Positions 47,461 to 63,061 are shown, counted from the first letter of the stretch. The stretch is 64,000 nt of DNA from Daphnia pulex (GCF_021134715.1 NC_060021.1:4402001-4466000), one strand, 5' to 3'. The notes: generated by a model from the sequence alone, not told the origin. Numbers and translations: made by a program.

Positions 47461-48540
47461 TATGGCTTGTACGTTGGCGGTTTCTTCGGGCAGTCTCAGA
47501 AATACCTATACAAGATAAAGAAACTTTCACAGATGACTGTATATTATCAGCTAATGTATTTATTAAAAAAATAAAAATCTAGCCCCAGTACTTACCTCGC
47601 AAATCAGCGAAACAGTTACACGGCGGCGTACGTGCATTCGAACAAGTTCAAATACTTGTGGTGTCTACTGTAGATGATGTGACACAGCAAACAGATAGGA
47701 TTCACAATCACTTACGCGCTAAACAGGACCTTTTTCGGAGGGAACTGACTCAAATATTGGGGGAAACCGGACCCATCCTGAACAGTAGTAGACAGCCACA
47801 GCAAATGCATTTGCGTATTTTTTTCCCCGTGCATTTGTTGTGGCTGCCTACAACGTGAAAATCCCAACATACCCAGTTAGGCTCCGCCCCCTAAAAATGG
47901 CCGGGTGACCGTTTTTCGAGAGGTGGGCCTTAAACCAACTTTAAAATTAATTTACGGCTAAACCGTACATTTTCCCTATAGAAACATGATTCACAATCTC
48001 TTCTAACTCGATGCGTTTGACAAGATGGAATCATTTTCAAGGGAAAATAATTTTACCGTTCATTCCCTATTATTCACCGGTTGAGAATCGGCACCATATT
48101 CAACTCACCTACCCGATCACAAAAATTTACTTCCCACCGTGAAACAAATTGTTTTGATAGAAATAGAATTGTAGCTACACAACCCAAAGTTTTCAAATGT
48201 CGCCACCAGACGATAAATTGGCTCTCGTGGGTCCACTTGAAAGCGGGGCCAAACTGGATGAAGGGAAACAAAATTTGCTTCGAAAAAAATCCCAAACCTT
48301 TCGGCTCCTTAAATTATTAGGCTATGCCATTGCCATTGTTAAATCATGAAGGACTAGGAGGAAAGGAGGAGACGCTGCTCCCATAAGGCCCTGCAGAAAT
48401 TTTTGAGGCGATGATGATATCTGCCTCGGGCAGAATTTTCGTTTCTTTTTCTGTCACCACATGCAGAAGAGTAACGAAATCTGTGAAAGTCTAGGCTTTA
48501 TTTTGGTTGCCACCGTTACGGACTTTTTATCTGCTAGACT

Positions 48541-48932
48541 TAGGGCTGTGGCCCGGGCGATGAAAACCCGGGCCTCAAAATATTGCCGCCAAATGCTCTA
48601 CGATAATTTCGTATCATGAAAAGTAGGATAAGTGGTAGAAAAGGGCGTTCTGGGGTGTTCAGAAGACAGAATTGACGTGTCACTGTTGGAAGAAGAAGAT
48701 AATTAAGAAATTTGGGGAATTTTTTTAAGTTTGTAAAAAAAAAAGTGTGTTTGACCCGATTTTTTACCCGGGCCGTTACCCGACCGGTAAAAATTTTTTG
48801 ACCCATGGGTTGGCCCGGGCCAAACCCGTTCACTCAGTTGGCCCAACCTGCTCCGACCCGCGGAAGAAGAAAAACCCGTCTAAAAAACCCATAAAAAAAA
48901 ACCCGCTAAAAACGTCCCGGGCCACAGCCCTA
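48541..48932. repeat. hAT-type MITE with 8-bp target duplication
   Basis: 392 bp with inverted ends TAGGGCTGTGGCCCGGGC and gcccgggccacagccCTA. It is flanked by a perfect gctagact duplication at 48533-48540 and 48933-48940. The interior has GC-rich acccgggcc-type repeats and no gene. The 8-bp duplication fits hAT. Confidence 0.85.
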
Positions 48933-48940
48933 GCTAGACT

Positions 48941-49815
48941 GCGCCAACCCGTAAGTTTTGTAAAGTAATAAGTTAAGTAAAATGAGTTTACGGAGGGACT
49001 ATCCGCCATATGGTCCCTTGTAAACACCTTTTGGTGATTTCATTAAATTTGAGGCATCCTCACAGTATATTTAATTACTAAAACATCGTTAAAGCTATAA
49101 CATTAAAAATTGGAACTCTGATCAATAAAAAGACGGGGAACATAAGCTGTAAAAAAAATTATTTTTATTTCTTATCACAATTCTAATACATTTTCTAATT
49201 TTTACATTTTGTTTTCTATTTTTTTTATTGTAAAAATTAGTATTTCTGAGAAGTGTTTTTACAACAAATATAAAATTATAGTAATAACAAAGCTCATGAA
49301 AAAAAATTCGTATTGCAATTTGTTCCCGGTCAAAAATGATCTTGACTCCACTACATGGTGATGGCACCGCTACCAACTCACCTATCAATGTATCATTGCT
49401 TAGAGGAAATAGTAAAAAATTTATAAGACTACCTAACCATTATAACGAGAAAGCAATATCAATCGCCAGATGGCGAAGTTACAGCCTCGTTTTTTCTTCT
49501 GATTGGCTCTTGCACGGGGAAAGGATAGGGAATTTTTCAGATCCTCTCGCAGGATTCAAGTTTACAGGCCTTAACCATAGAGTAGGCCATGGTCGTGGCA
49601 ATAGGGCAATAGACAGTTTCGACCGTCGCGCCACGACGCCTTATCGTGGCAATAGATCTAACCTCAAAAATTTGCCCGACCAGCTAAAGAGCTCCTCCTC
49701 CATTCCTCCTTCATGGTTAAATCAGTTGAAGTTGAAATTTGTTTTGTATTTGCACGTTGCACTAATTAGTAATTACCACTTGAGGAATTCATCTCTAACC
49801 ACAGATTGCTATAAT
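48941..49815. other. Intergenic region before ARMT1
   Basis: AT-rich to 49330; a 166-codon open frame at 49336-49836 overlaps the ARMT1 start in another frame and shows no known domain. The ARMT1 promoter probably lies here, but no TATA box or initiator can be assigned. Confidence 0.3.
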
Positions 49816-49819
49816 AGCA

Positions 49820-51539
49820 ATGACCTTTTCATTTAATAAAAGTCGTCCACCATATCCTTATTTGTCAGCCGAGATTGAGGGGTAAGTCGAAATGTAAAAA
49901 TGTTAGTTACCAACCAAAAGGACCCATGAAATATGTTTTGTTTTTTTTAGCTCGTTTGCTTACAGGACAGTGAAAGATCGAATGCCAGTTATTCTCACAA
50001 AGGTGATAGACTTTTTATGTCGCAGTAAGAATGAAATTGTGCAAAGTAGTCATTCTGAGGTAAAATTGAAGTTGCTGTCTGATACAAATATTTCTTATTA
50101 TGTTTAATATTGTTCAAATACATTAACGTAAAGCTATCCCCTCTTTACAACTATTGATAGGCTGCAGCATTAGAAGACTTAAAACTGATTATTGGAAAAT
50201 TATCTAAGCTAAGAAGTGAAATGCAAACAAACAAAACACTTAGCAAATTTGAAATAGATTGTCCTCACCTTCAAGATAGTGAAAAATGGAATACAGAATT
50301 GATTGAAACTAAAGACAGTGCTGCACCTTGTTGGTTCAACTCACCTTGGTTGCTTGTGGAGTGTTACATGTACAGAGCTATTTATTATATGTTTAATGAC
50401 AGGTATTTTCAATTACATTTGGATTATTAACACCTGTCAGCAGAAATAATTTTTTCCGGAAATAATCTATCTGTTTCCAGCGTACATTTGAAGGGATTTG
50501 ATCCATTCAGTCACATGAAAGAAGAAGCATTCTTTGTGCAGAAAAACATTATATGCCAGCTTGCTTCCTATACCAATGGATTGTGTCTAAAGTCAAATTA
50601 TAGTTCCTCAGAGTTACATGTTCATTTCATGAAACTTATTGAGGTTAATTATAAATTTTCATAAATGCTTAATTGAAAAGGTTATTAAAGTTTTTCTTCT
50701 TTTAGATTTGTCTATGGGGGAATCGAAATGACCTGTCTCTATCAGCTGGAAATACCAATACTGAAGTCAAATCAAACTCTTTTTTTGATGACATAAAACA
50801 GCTAAACTCACACATCTTAGTTAATAATATTAATGAAGTTTGGCTTCATATGGAACACATTCAGAATAACCCATATGATAATAAAGAACTTAGCATAATT
50901 ATGGACAATTCAGGACTGGAAATGGTTGCTGATCTCTGCCTTGCTGTTTATTGCATATCTCACAAGCTTTTCGACCGGGTTAATTTCTACGTAAAAAAAA
51001 TTCCGTGGTTTGTTTCCGACACAACTTGTAATGATCTTAAATGGGCGCTTCAGTATATGGAAAATGATTGCACTGAATTGCAACATTTTGCCGAGAAATG
51101 CCGCGCTTACCTACACTCAAACCAGTTTCAGGTGCTTGAAGAGAGTTATTTTACATTGCCACTACCATATCATGTACTGCAAGAGGAAGATCCTAAACTT
51201 TACAAAAAACTCTGTCGTAGCCAACTCATTATCTTTAAAGGTGCATTATTGTTCTAAATTGCAAATTGTCCTGGTCGCCTTAAGGTTATTAATTTTATTT
51301 TTACAAAATGTTTAGGTGACCTTAATTACAGAAAACTTGGCGGAGAACTCTGCTGGCCGTCTTCCACCCCATTTAAAACTTTTTTACAAGGATTCAGTCC
51401 AGCGCCTTTGCTTGCGTTACGAACAATTAAAGCAGAAATTATTTGTGATTTACCATCGTCTAAGATAAAAGAATTGGATTTGCTTGACAAAGATTGGATG
51501 ACTAATGGAAATTACGGCTTGATACAATTTGCAAAATAG
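49820..51539 (+). CDS. ARMT1: Damage-control phosphatase / acidic-residue methyltransferase ARMT1
   Basis: A DUF89-family metal-dependent enzyme, reported in human as an acidic-residue (PCNA) carboxyl methyltransferase and, by structure, a sugar-phosphate phosphatase; cytosolic/nuclear. Exons: 49820-49881, 49951-50059, 50161-50402, 50481-50643, 50706-51240, 51316-51539; every junction is GT-AG and in phase, giving 444 residues (human protein about 441). Seen: YPYLSAEIEGSFAYRTVKDR at the N-terminus, PWLLVECYMYRAIYYMF, the metal-site DNSGLE motif (Asp259/Asn260), a second Asp at 297 (FVSDTT), and a GDLNYRKLGG loop spanning the last junction. The start ATG is the first before the conserved N-terminus. 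A poly(A) signal run (aataaataaaataaa) lies at about 51578-51592. Looks intact. Confidence 0.93.
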
Positions 51540-51689
51540 CTTCCGTGTTCTAAAGGAGATAACATTTTACATTAAAAAATAAATAAAATAAATTTGATGT
51601 TATCTTTTCTCTTTTTCTTCAATAAACATGAAGAAATTTACCTGGTTCACACTATAAATCTGGGAACGAATACTATAATATTTTTTAAG

Positions 51690-51778
51690 TTCCACATCTT
51701 ATACGCGTTTTCGTAGTCTTTTATGAACTCACTGAATTAGGCGCTATATAAATTGAAACATAACATAACATAACAATT
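51690..51778 (+). repeat. SINE 3' end
   Basis: ggcgctatataaattgaa followed by a tandem ataac tail, matching the 3' block of the SINE at 43.5 kb. No tRNA head is evident, so it is a 5'-truncated copy between the convergent ARMT1 and ITFG2 genes. Confidence 0.55.
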
Positions 51779-52031
51779 ACCTGTTGGTTGTTTTACAACG
51801 CATGTTTTTTTTTTGGTTTGTTTTTTTATATACATATAAGCGGCAGAGCTAGTATTTCAGTGTACAAAACATGCGATTTAGCAAATCACGCTAAGTAGAT
51901 ATAGTTATGGCACTTGCAACATTCTCAATGAAAATTCTCAAATGAAATCATAAAAAAGCCTTTCAGCCACAAATTTAATTTCCTTCGTAAATTTAATTTA
52001 TTTTATTTTCGGTTAGAGGAATAGAGAATTT

Positions 52032-54199
52032 TTATTTGTAAAGTGTTTTAGCAAATATTTCGCTCAATTTCGAAGGATTCGTAAGATACTTCAACAAGTT
52101 CTCATCTAAATTTTCAGATTTCGTTTTGAGAAGTTCGCTAGAAGTGTGGAGAGTTATTCTTGGAAGAGAGACGTTGTAATACACGTAGATTTTGTTGTGG
52201 AACGTTGCGTAAGCAAAAGCGGGGAGGGAAGACGATTGGGAATTTAAGGAATAATAACCTGCGGTGAAGGCTGAAACGGATTGATCAAATTGGAACCGAA
52301 CAGTTTGCTTCTCTTGGTTTACAATGTATGTTTGTCCATCCTTTATAAAAATTAACAAATCAATCAAATGAGCTTTGATGTAATCAGAAGCTAGAGTAGA
52401 CCACAAAATAATAAGCCATTCATTACCCATGAACAGGCGACCACTTCTTCCCGGCCATCGCCTGTTATGTCTAGTTTCGATAGAGCAAATAACTGATGAT
52501 CAACTTGTAACGACCTAAAAGACGAAATCCGAGGGAAAAAATACCGTTTACAGTACTTGCCTTAAGTTTGGGAACGCACGAGGGCATCACGGGAAAAGAT
52601 ATTTTCCACGCCGTTCCCGAAAAGATGTTTTTGTCGAAAAGCGACCATTGTTTATTTTTTACTAGTTTAACAAGTTAAAAGGCCGCCAATTAAACTTTTT
52701 TGTGATTTCCAAACTTTAAATCGCCCTGAAACCTATCCTTTCCTTGATTGAAACAATGTTTTTAAAAAATTGTGTAACTATAACTAAATCTAATGACTAC
52801 TTGTAAAAAATAAATAAATAAAATATTGGCGCTTTCCGATGAAGACTCAATTTTGATTGGGAACGTAAAGAACTTTACCTTTTTCAAATGGTTCCCTCGC
52901 GCGTTCTCAAACTTTATGTGCCTTATCTAATGTAACATATATAGCGAAAAAGTAAAAAAATTACCACAAAATTTGCTCATCTCGTACCATCATCAAGGTT
53001 CCGTCAAGTGTAGCTAATAAAATTGAAAGTAAACAAAAAACCAACAAACAAGATAATACAAATTGGATCGCCATAAACTCACCAACGGCATACAGGGCTC
53101 CCTTATTTTCATCTTGATGCGATATTCCCTGTGATATGTTCCCTAATATTTCCGTTGATACATTTGGATTGCGCATATGTGAGTATGCAAGTGGATGATA
53201 ATCAATTGACATTTTAGATAATAACTCCCTATAGAAAGAAATCAGTTTTACGTCTTCATGCGCCTTTAATCTATACAATTTACCTTGGTTCTTCTTTTCC
53301 ATGATCTTCACAATTTTCTAAAGGCTTACATTTCAACCGAATAAACGTACCTGTATAAAAATTGTGCATCTCAATGTAAAAACGTATGCGATGGTTGTCG
53401 TGTGAATATATTTTGACAAATACCTCCCGGATGGGCAACTAGAAGTGAAGGGGTGCGGTTGGCCATGTCATTTATACCCACAGTACCAATTTGATTAGCG
53501 AACTCCCATTTGTTGAGACCAACCAGTTTTGTATTAATCCACTGATACGTGCGGACAACTCGGTCCGTCAATCCAATCACAAGTTCAACTGAAATTCAAA
53601 AAAGGTAACACTAATAATAATTATGAATTTCTACAATGTTCTTACTCATTCCGTCTGAATTCACATCATGCAGGAGAAGGACTTTGGTATTAGCCGGAAT
53701 TCGTTGTACGTGAGTCGGTTTCATGGGAAGTTCACCGTCGCTGCACGTATCCGTGAGGAAATCAAAAATGTAACACCAGCCTTCCCCATTAACCACAACC
53801 AAAGAATTTCGACCCTTATTCAATACGTTTATAACGTTATTTTTTTGTAGTTCAATATGCACATGGTTTTCGTTAACTAATTTACCGCATTGAATATATC
53901 ACCAACTCCAATTGCAGTTACCTGAGAAAAAAATTAACAGCGTATGACAGTAAAATATTTTGCTAGTTAAAAAAGTAATAAAGCATTTGAGAAATTTATG
54001 AACTAACCATTCCCAAATCACTAGCTCTTCTCCAACATTTACTAGCGCTGCCTTTGTAAATGTACACATCTCCATTTTCGTTACCCACAACAAGTTCTTC
54101 ACATTTGTCATTATCAACATCACCAAACAAAAATGCATTTTTGAAAACTGATCCAGGGAAATCAAACTCAAGACGTTCCACATAAGACACAGCTCTCAT
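52032..54199 (-). CDS. ITFG2: KICSTOR subunit ITFG2
   Basis: A beta-propeller protein of the KICSTOR complex (with KPTN, SZT2 and KICS2), which tethers GATOR1 to lysosomes and restrains mTORC1 when nutrients are low. Exons, in order: 54199-54008, 53921-53886, 53814-53646, 53588-53424, 53350-53284, 53228-53083, 53013-52965, 52514-52427, 52340-52032. All junctions are in phase: 406 residues against about 447 in human. FG-GAP-like repeats are visible: [36 protein letters not shown], then [36 protein letters not shown] and [10 protein letters not shown]. Most introns are about 50-90 bp; the seventh (52515-52964) is enlarged by a MITE. A possible poly(A) signal (tttatt on plus) is near 52000. The start ATG lies 74 bp past the IMMP2L stop. 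No damage seen. Confidence 0.92.
52549..52930. repeat. Mariner-type MITE in an ITFG2 intron
   Basis: The left end is tacagtacttgccttaagtt plus tgggaacgc; the right end is its imperfect inverse (gcgttctcaaactttatgtg). It is related to the element at 62451-63061. It lies wholly inside ITFG2 intron 7, between splice sites that still fit. Confidence 0.7.
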
Positions 54200-54273
54200 T
54201 GTATTTCAGTTCTAAATGAAACAAGAATTATTTCAATATTTAAACACTTAAATGGGTTACTCTTTTCATAAAT

Positions 54274-54830
54274 CTAAGCATTTAACTCATTATTATGCAA
54301 CATAAGCCTACATGCTCTATTCAATGGCCAAACAATATGAGTAGCTTTAGCAGTTATTAAGCCAAGGGGAATTGGACCAAAAAAATTTGAGTCCATGGAC
54401 TGAGAATGATTTTCTCCTTCAATCCAACAAAAACCTTCAGGAACTTTGACATGTGAATGGGCATGCCCTTTAGTTTCTACAACATCTCCTTCTAAGCCAA
54501 CAACACGTTTGATCAGACATGAATCTGGATTCCTAGGTGAAATCAATGAGACAATATCTCCTCTCTGAATTTGAAAGTCCCTGACAGCCCAACGATTTAG
54601 AAGAACATAATCACATGTTGTACTATCTTTTGGGTTCAGGATCTATTAAAAATACAAGATAGAAACTAGTGCATTAAATCCTTTTTTAAAAATCTTAAAA
54701 TATTGTAAAGAGCTCTCACTGGTTGCATTGAAACGCCGTCGACTTTAGCTATGTAACAGACCGAAGAAAGAAAACTGATTCCTATAGGCACCCCTAACGC
54801 TAAGGAGCGTAACCAGCAGACACTGGCCAT
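54274..54830 (-). CDS. IMMP2L: Mitochondrial inner membrane peptidase subunit 2
   Basis: An S26 signal peptidase of the mitochondrial inner membrane, facing the intermembrane space, which removes sorting signals from proteins such as cytochrome c1. Two exons: 54830-54720 and 54642-54274, with a 77-bp intron, in phase, 159 residues (human about 175). Seen: an N-terminal hydrophobic anchor (LALGVPIGISFLSSVCYIA), the catalytic Ser34 in GVSMQP and the catalytic Lys82 in CLIKRVVGLEGD. A box equivalent to GDN-x-x-x-S-x-DSR-x-FGP is also present (ENHSQSMDSNFFGPIPLGLI). All key residues are present. The same-strand ITFG2 ATG lies 74 bp downstream of the stop, so the two genes are very close, possibly with overlapping transcript ends. 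Confidence 0.93.
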
Positions 54831-56085
54831 TGGGAGCTAGAATCAGCTAGAATGTTGAAACCACTGAACAAATGACTCCATATCAAACAATAACGAAATT
54901 TAAACTTTTTGGTCATCAAACTTACTTTAGGAAAAAGAGTAGATACTTACTAGTAGTCTCCCGCTAGGTAAGATTAGTTGTTTATGTTTAGAGTTTTATT
55001 GTGGTCTACTGAGCAAGGGGGTCAGAAGGGGATGGTGAAAAACAAATGTCTGACTGAAGTTATGTCTGCTAGAGGCGGTAGAAAAATATAAATTAGAATT
55101 CAATGCGACGATGTCTTTTAAACATAACGAATTAACGACAGTTTGTTGAAATCATTGTTTCTATTGAAGAATGACGTCGTTTATTTGCCGTTTGATTACT
55201 ACTATTATTATACTGTTTGATTAATATTACTATTATAATTATCATGTACAACATATGTATAATGTCATGTACTAATATGTCCTCCCTTAAAAAAACGCGC
55301 GTTTTCGTTCATAATTTTCAGAATCTATCTGAGTTAAATGTAACATCGTAAATGTAGTTATGATTAAAAATACATTCACGAATCAGAATCACGATGATGC
55401 TCCCGCGTTTGGTTTATTTGTTGTAGTTGGCCTACTTATATAGATTTCATATAATGTCCATAATGATTTGAACCTAGCACTACATTACCATTGACTTTCA
55501 CAGCGATAAAAGATAACATACTGTAACAGATTATATATTATCGTTAGTATTGCACTGCATTCGTTTAGTACCGATAATTCATGCAGAACTGATACTAGGC
55601 ACAGCTTGTGTAGCATCCTATCAAAAAATTCTACTGTCTTTCTAATGCCATTGTCATTTCCCTCTACCTAATTCGCCAGTACATATATTAACTTCAAGTT
55701 TGAAAGGTAAAAAAATTGGGGTTAAAAGCATAATTTGTAATTTCTGTCGATTTATTGCTAAGATAGTAGTGAGTAAGATCTACTACACACAAAATTTTGT
55801 TACGACTCTTAAAACGCTGTGTTTTATCATAGCTCTGGTTTTTAAGGAACACATATACTTTAAAAATTCAGAAGAAAATCGTTCGGTTTAGTTATCGTTT
55901 TTCGTTTTATTTCCTCTGAAATTATGGCTATCAAAATTATTTTGAAATAGGAAGTGACAAATAAAAATAATCTGAGTAAACGAGTTATGAGGAAAACTGA
56001 GAATTGACAAATGAAATGACGCAAGACGCAAGTACAATCAGCTTGGGTACAATCTACAATTTCCCTCCCGTCGTTTTACTTTGTT
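54831..56085. other. Intergenic region between IMMP2L and Ena
   Basis: AT-rich with no supported gene. It separates two divergent genes, so both promoters probably lie here. A run of tta/att repeats occurs near 55200. Open frame 55700-55891 is unsupported. Confidence 0.4.
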
Positions 56086-56090
56086 TGGGG

Positions 56091-56209
56091 TATAAAAAAT
56101 ATTGGAGCTGCTTCAGGTTCGTTCGCAGTAGTTAAACATGGCGCATTTTTGGCTTTGACAGCTTGAGGGAGTGGTACTGTGATAGTTGAAAACTACACTC
56201 AGATTATTA
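56091..56209 (+). promoter_or_regulatory. Candidate Ena core promoter and 5' non-coding exon
   Basis: A TATA-like tataaaaaat is at 56091-56100. About 30 bp downstream lies an initiator-like ttcgttcgcagtagt (56119-56133). The transcribed stretch would end at a gtaagt donor beginning at 56210. The next exon would carry the Ena start codon at 56531. Inferred from motif spacing only. Confidence 0.45.
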
Positions 56210-56530
56210 GTAAGTTGCCCTAAAATTGTTGGTATTTAATTCTTACAGAAAATGTGTATCGTTCAGTGAATTTCACTCTTATGTTCGGCTTCTCTTTACA
56301 TATTATTGTTAAAATCACAGTTCCAGCCATTTTGGTAAATCAAATGTTTTGGAGGCTTTTTTTTTCTTTTTATTTGTTTATAAAAATTTTTTAGTTTTTA
56401 TTTAAGTAATAAACCTATTTTGTTTCCTCAAAGTGTCTTATTATTGAACTATTTTCTCTTGATTTCTTAAAACTGCAGATTCTTTTTTTCTCAACCAATT
56501 CATGTTATCGGACTAACAACACTCTGTAAA

Positions 56531-59491
<2,961 letters not shown>

Positions 59492-60775
59492 AATGTTCGA
59501 GAAGGCCACAGAAAGTTTTATTTTTTTTCACGAGTTTTTAACAATTTAATTTTTTGTATCTTGACCCTCCCTTTCTATGATAAATTGCGCATATTTAATC
59601 CCAACACTGCTTTTTCTTTATTCTTTTCTTTACAATGTTCCAATGACGTTTTTCGGAACTGCTCCAACCATTTCTTTTGAGTTCACTATCTAGTTGACGT
59701 GTACTTTTGACACAATTTAAATTGGATAGTCCAGCCGATGTTGAATGTCTTCTAGTGATAATGTGAAGTTTTAATTTCGTTTGAAAGACGAAATTCGGTT
59801 TCCCCTGTTCTCGTAAAAGGTAAAACACAAAAGCCATATTATTTCGCCGTTTTCCACCTTTCCTGGCTTCCTTGCCCAGTTTATATAATAAGTTTTTTTT
59901 GCCATTTTAAAAGATATTTTCTACCCCTTTGAATGAATATGAACGAGGATATGTCAATTATGTTTGGCAAGTGTACCCTCTCTTAATCTCAGCAAAATTT
60001 ACTGCAATATTGTTTCACTTCTTAAATCAGTTTCTTTTATGTGAAGTAAAAGCTCGTGGAAAACTAAGGTGAATTGGGTTGTTTCGTATACCAATTTAAA
60101 AGTTTCACCAACGAAATAAAATGTTATAAATCCGAACTGAACCCTCCGTTGCTTCGCTATAGTTTCTAGATTTTCTGTTCTTCAATTTTCAACGCCTTTT
60201 TCTCGAGATCACAAGTTGATGTATATGTTATCGACTTCAGCACCTCAAAGAATTCCATTTGCGATGTTTCTTGAAGACCAAACTATACCTTTTTCAAGAC
60301 GATAAAACGTATTAATCACTTCATTCCAACTTTTTGTTTCGTTGGAATTCTTCTTTGTCGTTTTGTAAGCTTTACAATTGTGCATTGTCATGATATTGCA
60401 GTCTGTTGTGTAAATCTCAATTGGTTACCCGATGACTTTGAGGTAAATAAAAACATGATTTTCTGCCCTTAGTCGATTTATTCAGTGGATCAACAGTTTT
60501 CATTTGCGGTAATAACGCGCGGTACTTAAATATTTACTACTTGAAATACACAAGATCAAAAGGGAGTAAATAACCTTTATGTTCAATATTGTCATTGCAT
60601 CATTACGCTTTTATCGACTTTTATTAACAGCGTAGTTCCGCCGAGTTCAGCACTGAACGGCACTGTTACTAAATAGTGAACTTTACTGTACGTTCAACCC
60701 ATTGAGTAAAAAAAAGCCCTCATTCCATTACTATAAATTCCCAAAGTTTTCATTTTACGATAGATAAATATAAAT
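59492..60775. other. Ena 3' region and intergenic DNA
   Basis: No further gene seen. The Ena 3' untranslated region must begin here, but its end is not fixed. Open frame 59837-59595 (minus) has no known domain. Confidence 0.4.
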
Positions 60776-61050
60776 GGGTGATTCCATATGAAAACGACCA
60801 AAACCTATGGCAACCATCTAACGGGTTTGATCGCCGCTAGTCTCTTTCGGTTGGTATTGATTAAAAAAAAAAAAACAGTTCTTTGAAAGATTTTGAAAAA
60901 TAAATGGCGCGTTTGCCTGGCGTGAAGGTTTGTGTTTTTAAGTTTTTAAGTCCGCTTAACTGTATTACGATTGTAAATCAATTAAGCACATTGGAATGCT
61001 TTGATTGGCTGATTTATCTATCAGAATTGGTTGTCATAAGGACAAACTAT

Positions 61051-61787
61051 TTTTAACAAGCGATTCACCACTCAAAGAGGCCGTTTTGGGGGTTTTTGAT
61101 TTTGCGGAAATCGTCGCTGGGGGTTCTAGAAATTAACAAACAGATGATTTTTGTGCAAAATTCTTTTCTAAGTCGATTGGTAAAAACCGCAATCGCTTCG
61201 CTTTTTTAGTTTGGGAGATATTACAAAAAACTGAGGTGTCTGTTGGGGTGACCACCCTCATAACGTCAGCCTACACCAACAGAATGGGGGTGGTCACCCC
61301 AACAGACCCTAAAGCTAAAGAGGCCAAATGTTAATATTGCCAGCGCTAGATGGCTTATAGGATAAAGGCTGGCATGGCTAAAACACGAAAAAAATTTATG
61401 GAATTTTTTCCAAAATTTTAATCGTTAATATCTCGGCATCTAACCCGAGTATTGAAAAACCCTGAAAAAACTTTGAAGCGATGGGATATCCCATAATTTT
61501 GAAACAATTAGACTATTTTTAGGTGCAGCGGTTGACGAGAAAGCTGCTGCACAAAACCCGAAAAAGTCAAAATTTTGGATACTTCCCCCCCATCAGTTTT
61601 TTTGTAATATCTCCCAAACTACAAAAGCTAAACGATTGCGGTTTTTACCAATGGACTGAAAAAAAAAAATTTGAACAAAATCCATCTATTTGTTAATTTT
61701 TTTAAAAACTCCCAGCGACGATTTCCGCAAAATTAAAAACCCCAAAAAGTCAAAACGGTCTCTTTAAGTGGCGAATCCCTTGTTAAC
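61051..61787. repeat. 737-bp foldback element
   Basis: Arms of about 185-195 bp (61051-61234 and 61593-61787) are inverted copies, sharing gcggaaatcgtcgctgg, accgcaatcg and tttgggagatattac blocks with scattered differences. A separate palindrome sits just inside the left arm. No coding sequence. A larger surrounding element (60776 to about 62050) is possible but its ends are unclear. Confidence 0.8.
61239..61306. repeat. Nested 68-bp palindrome
   Basis: Arms tctgttggggtgaccaccc (61239-61257) and gggtggtcaccccaacaga (61288-61306) pair perfectly, enclosing a spacer of about 30 bases. Confidence 0.85.
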
Positions 61788-62450
61788 CAATGGTGGAAAA
61801 TTCAAAGGTGGCAGCACCTGGTGGCGCGAAATTTAAAAAGTGTAAAAACGACTAAATTTTATCAGATAAAAAGTTAGGTTAATCTTGACGAGGATTCAAA
61901 AAAATTAGTGGAGTGATTAGTGTCAACGAGGCTATTAGAAATGTTTGGTAAAAATTTCAGCCTCACCGTTTAAATTTAACAAGCGATCTCCCAATCAACC
62001 ACACCGAAATACCCCATTTTTGACGGAGGTCGTTTTCGGATCGTTATCCGGAAAAGGACTCTAAAAATCCGGACTAGGTCGATATTGTTCAGAATCGCAA
62101 GGCGATTCTAACGGAACAAAGTCTAGATTTTTATCTTGTTTCGTTCCCGAGATAATCGGGATTGAAAATCGTGAAATATCACAAAAACCTAAAGTCTCCC
62201 CCTCCGACTACATCGCTTTTAGCCGTATATTCGGCTTCTAAAAAATTAATTATTACAAAATATAGCCCTTTCATCTTTCTTCAAGATTCCAAAAGGATTT
62301 TAAATAATTCTTTAAGATGTTCGAGGTATCACGATTTTCGTGACACCCCCATTTTGACAAATTTTTCAGGCATTTTATTTGGCGTTGCCGATTGCCGTAT
62401 ATGTGACCCCCACTCCTTAGCCCCCCAAAATTAGAACCAAAAGTGAAACA

Positions 62451-63061
62451 TACAGTACCTACCTAAAGTTTGGGAACGCGCGCGCGCTCGAGAGAACCTT
62501 ATGGAGTTTGGTTTTTTTTCTCGGCGATCATAAAAATCACCCACGCCAGGTTGTCACCCCCTCATAAGCGCGCGATTTCTCTGTTTAACAGAGAAAAAAG
62601 CACGTGGGGTGGAAATGGGGGGGGGGGGCGGGAAGAAAGGGACAAACACGGGCAATAAAATAAAAACTGTTTTAAATTAATAATTGACTAGATTATATAT
62701 GACGCACAAAATCTGAAAATAAAGACTTCTGTTGAGCTTGCGAAGTTCTTCATTTCAGAGTTTTCCGCGTCTTCCTAGCTCTACCCGTTCTTTAGTTATT
62801 CCCCTTCAAAGTACGCTAATTTGCATGGAGCACTATAGAGTGTTCCCAAACTTAGGGATCCATTTTAAACCTACCCTCCCCTTAATAGGAAAAATATGAA
62901 AAAAAATCAGCTTATTGCTACTTATAATGGCTACGGCCAAAAAAAATTTCATCGCGATCCGACGAAAATTGGATTTTTTTGATCGCCGAGAAAAAAAGCC
63001 AAACTCCATAAGGTTCTCTAGCGCGCGTGCGCGCGTTCCCAAACTTTACGTAGGTACTGTA
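62451..63061. repeat. Mariner-type MITE with about 80-bp TIRs
   Basis: The ends are ta/cagtacctacctaaagtt plus tgggaacgcgcgcg (62451-62530) and the inverse (62980-63061), about 90% matching. They run through agagaaccttatggagtttg and into ctcggcgatca. The CAGT start and TA flanks fit Tc1/mariner. A further gttcccaaactta box at 62837 suggests internal repetition. There is a poly-G run at 62619-62628. No transposase. Confidence 0.85.
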
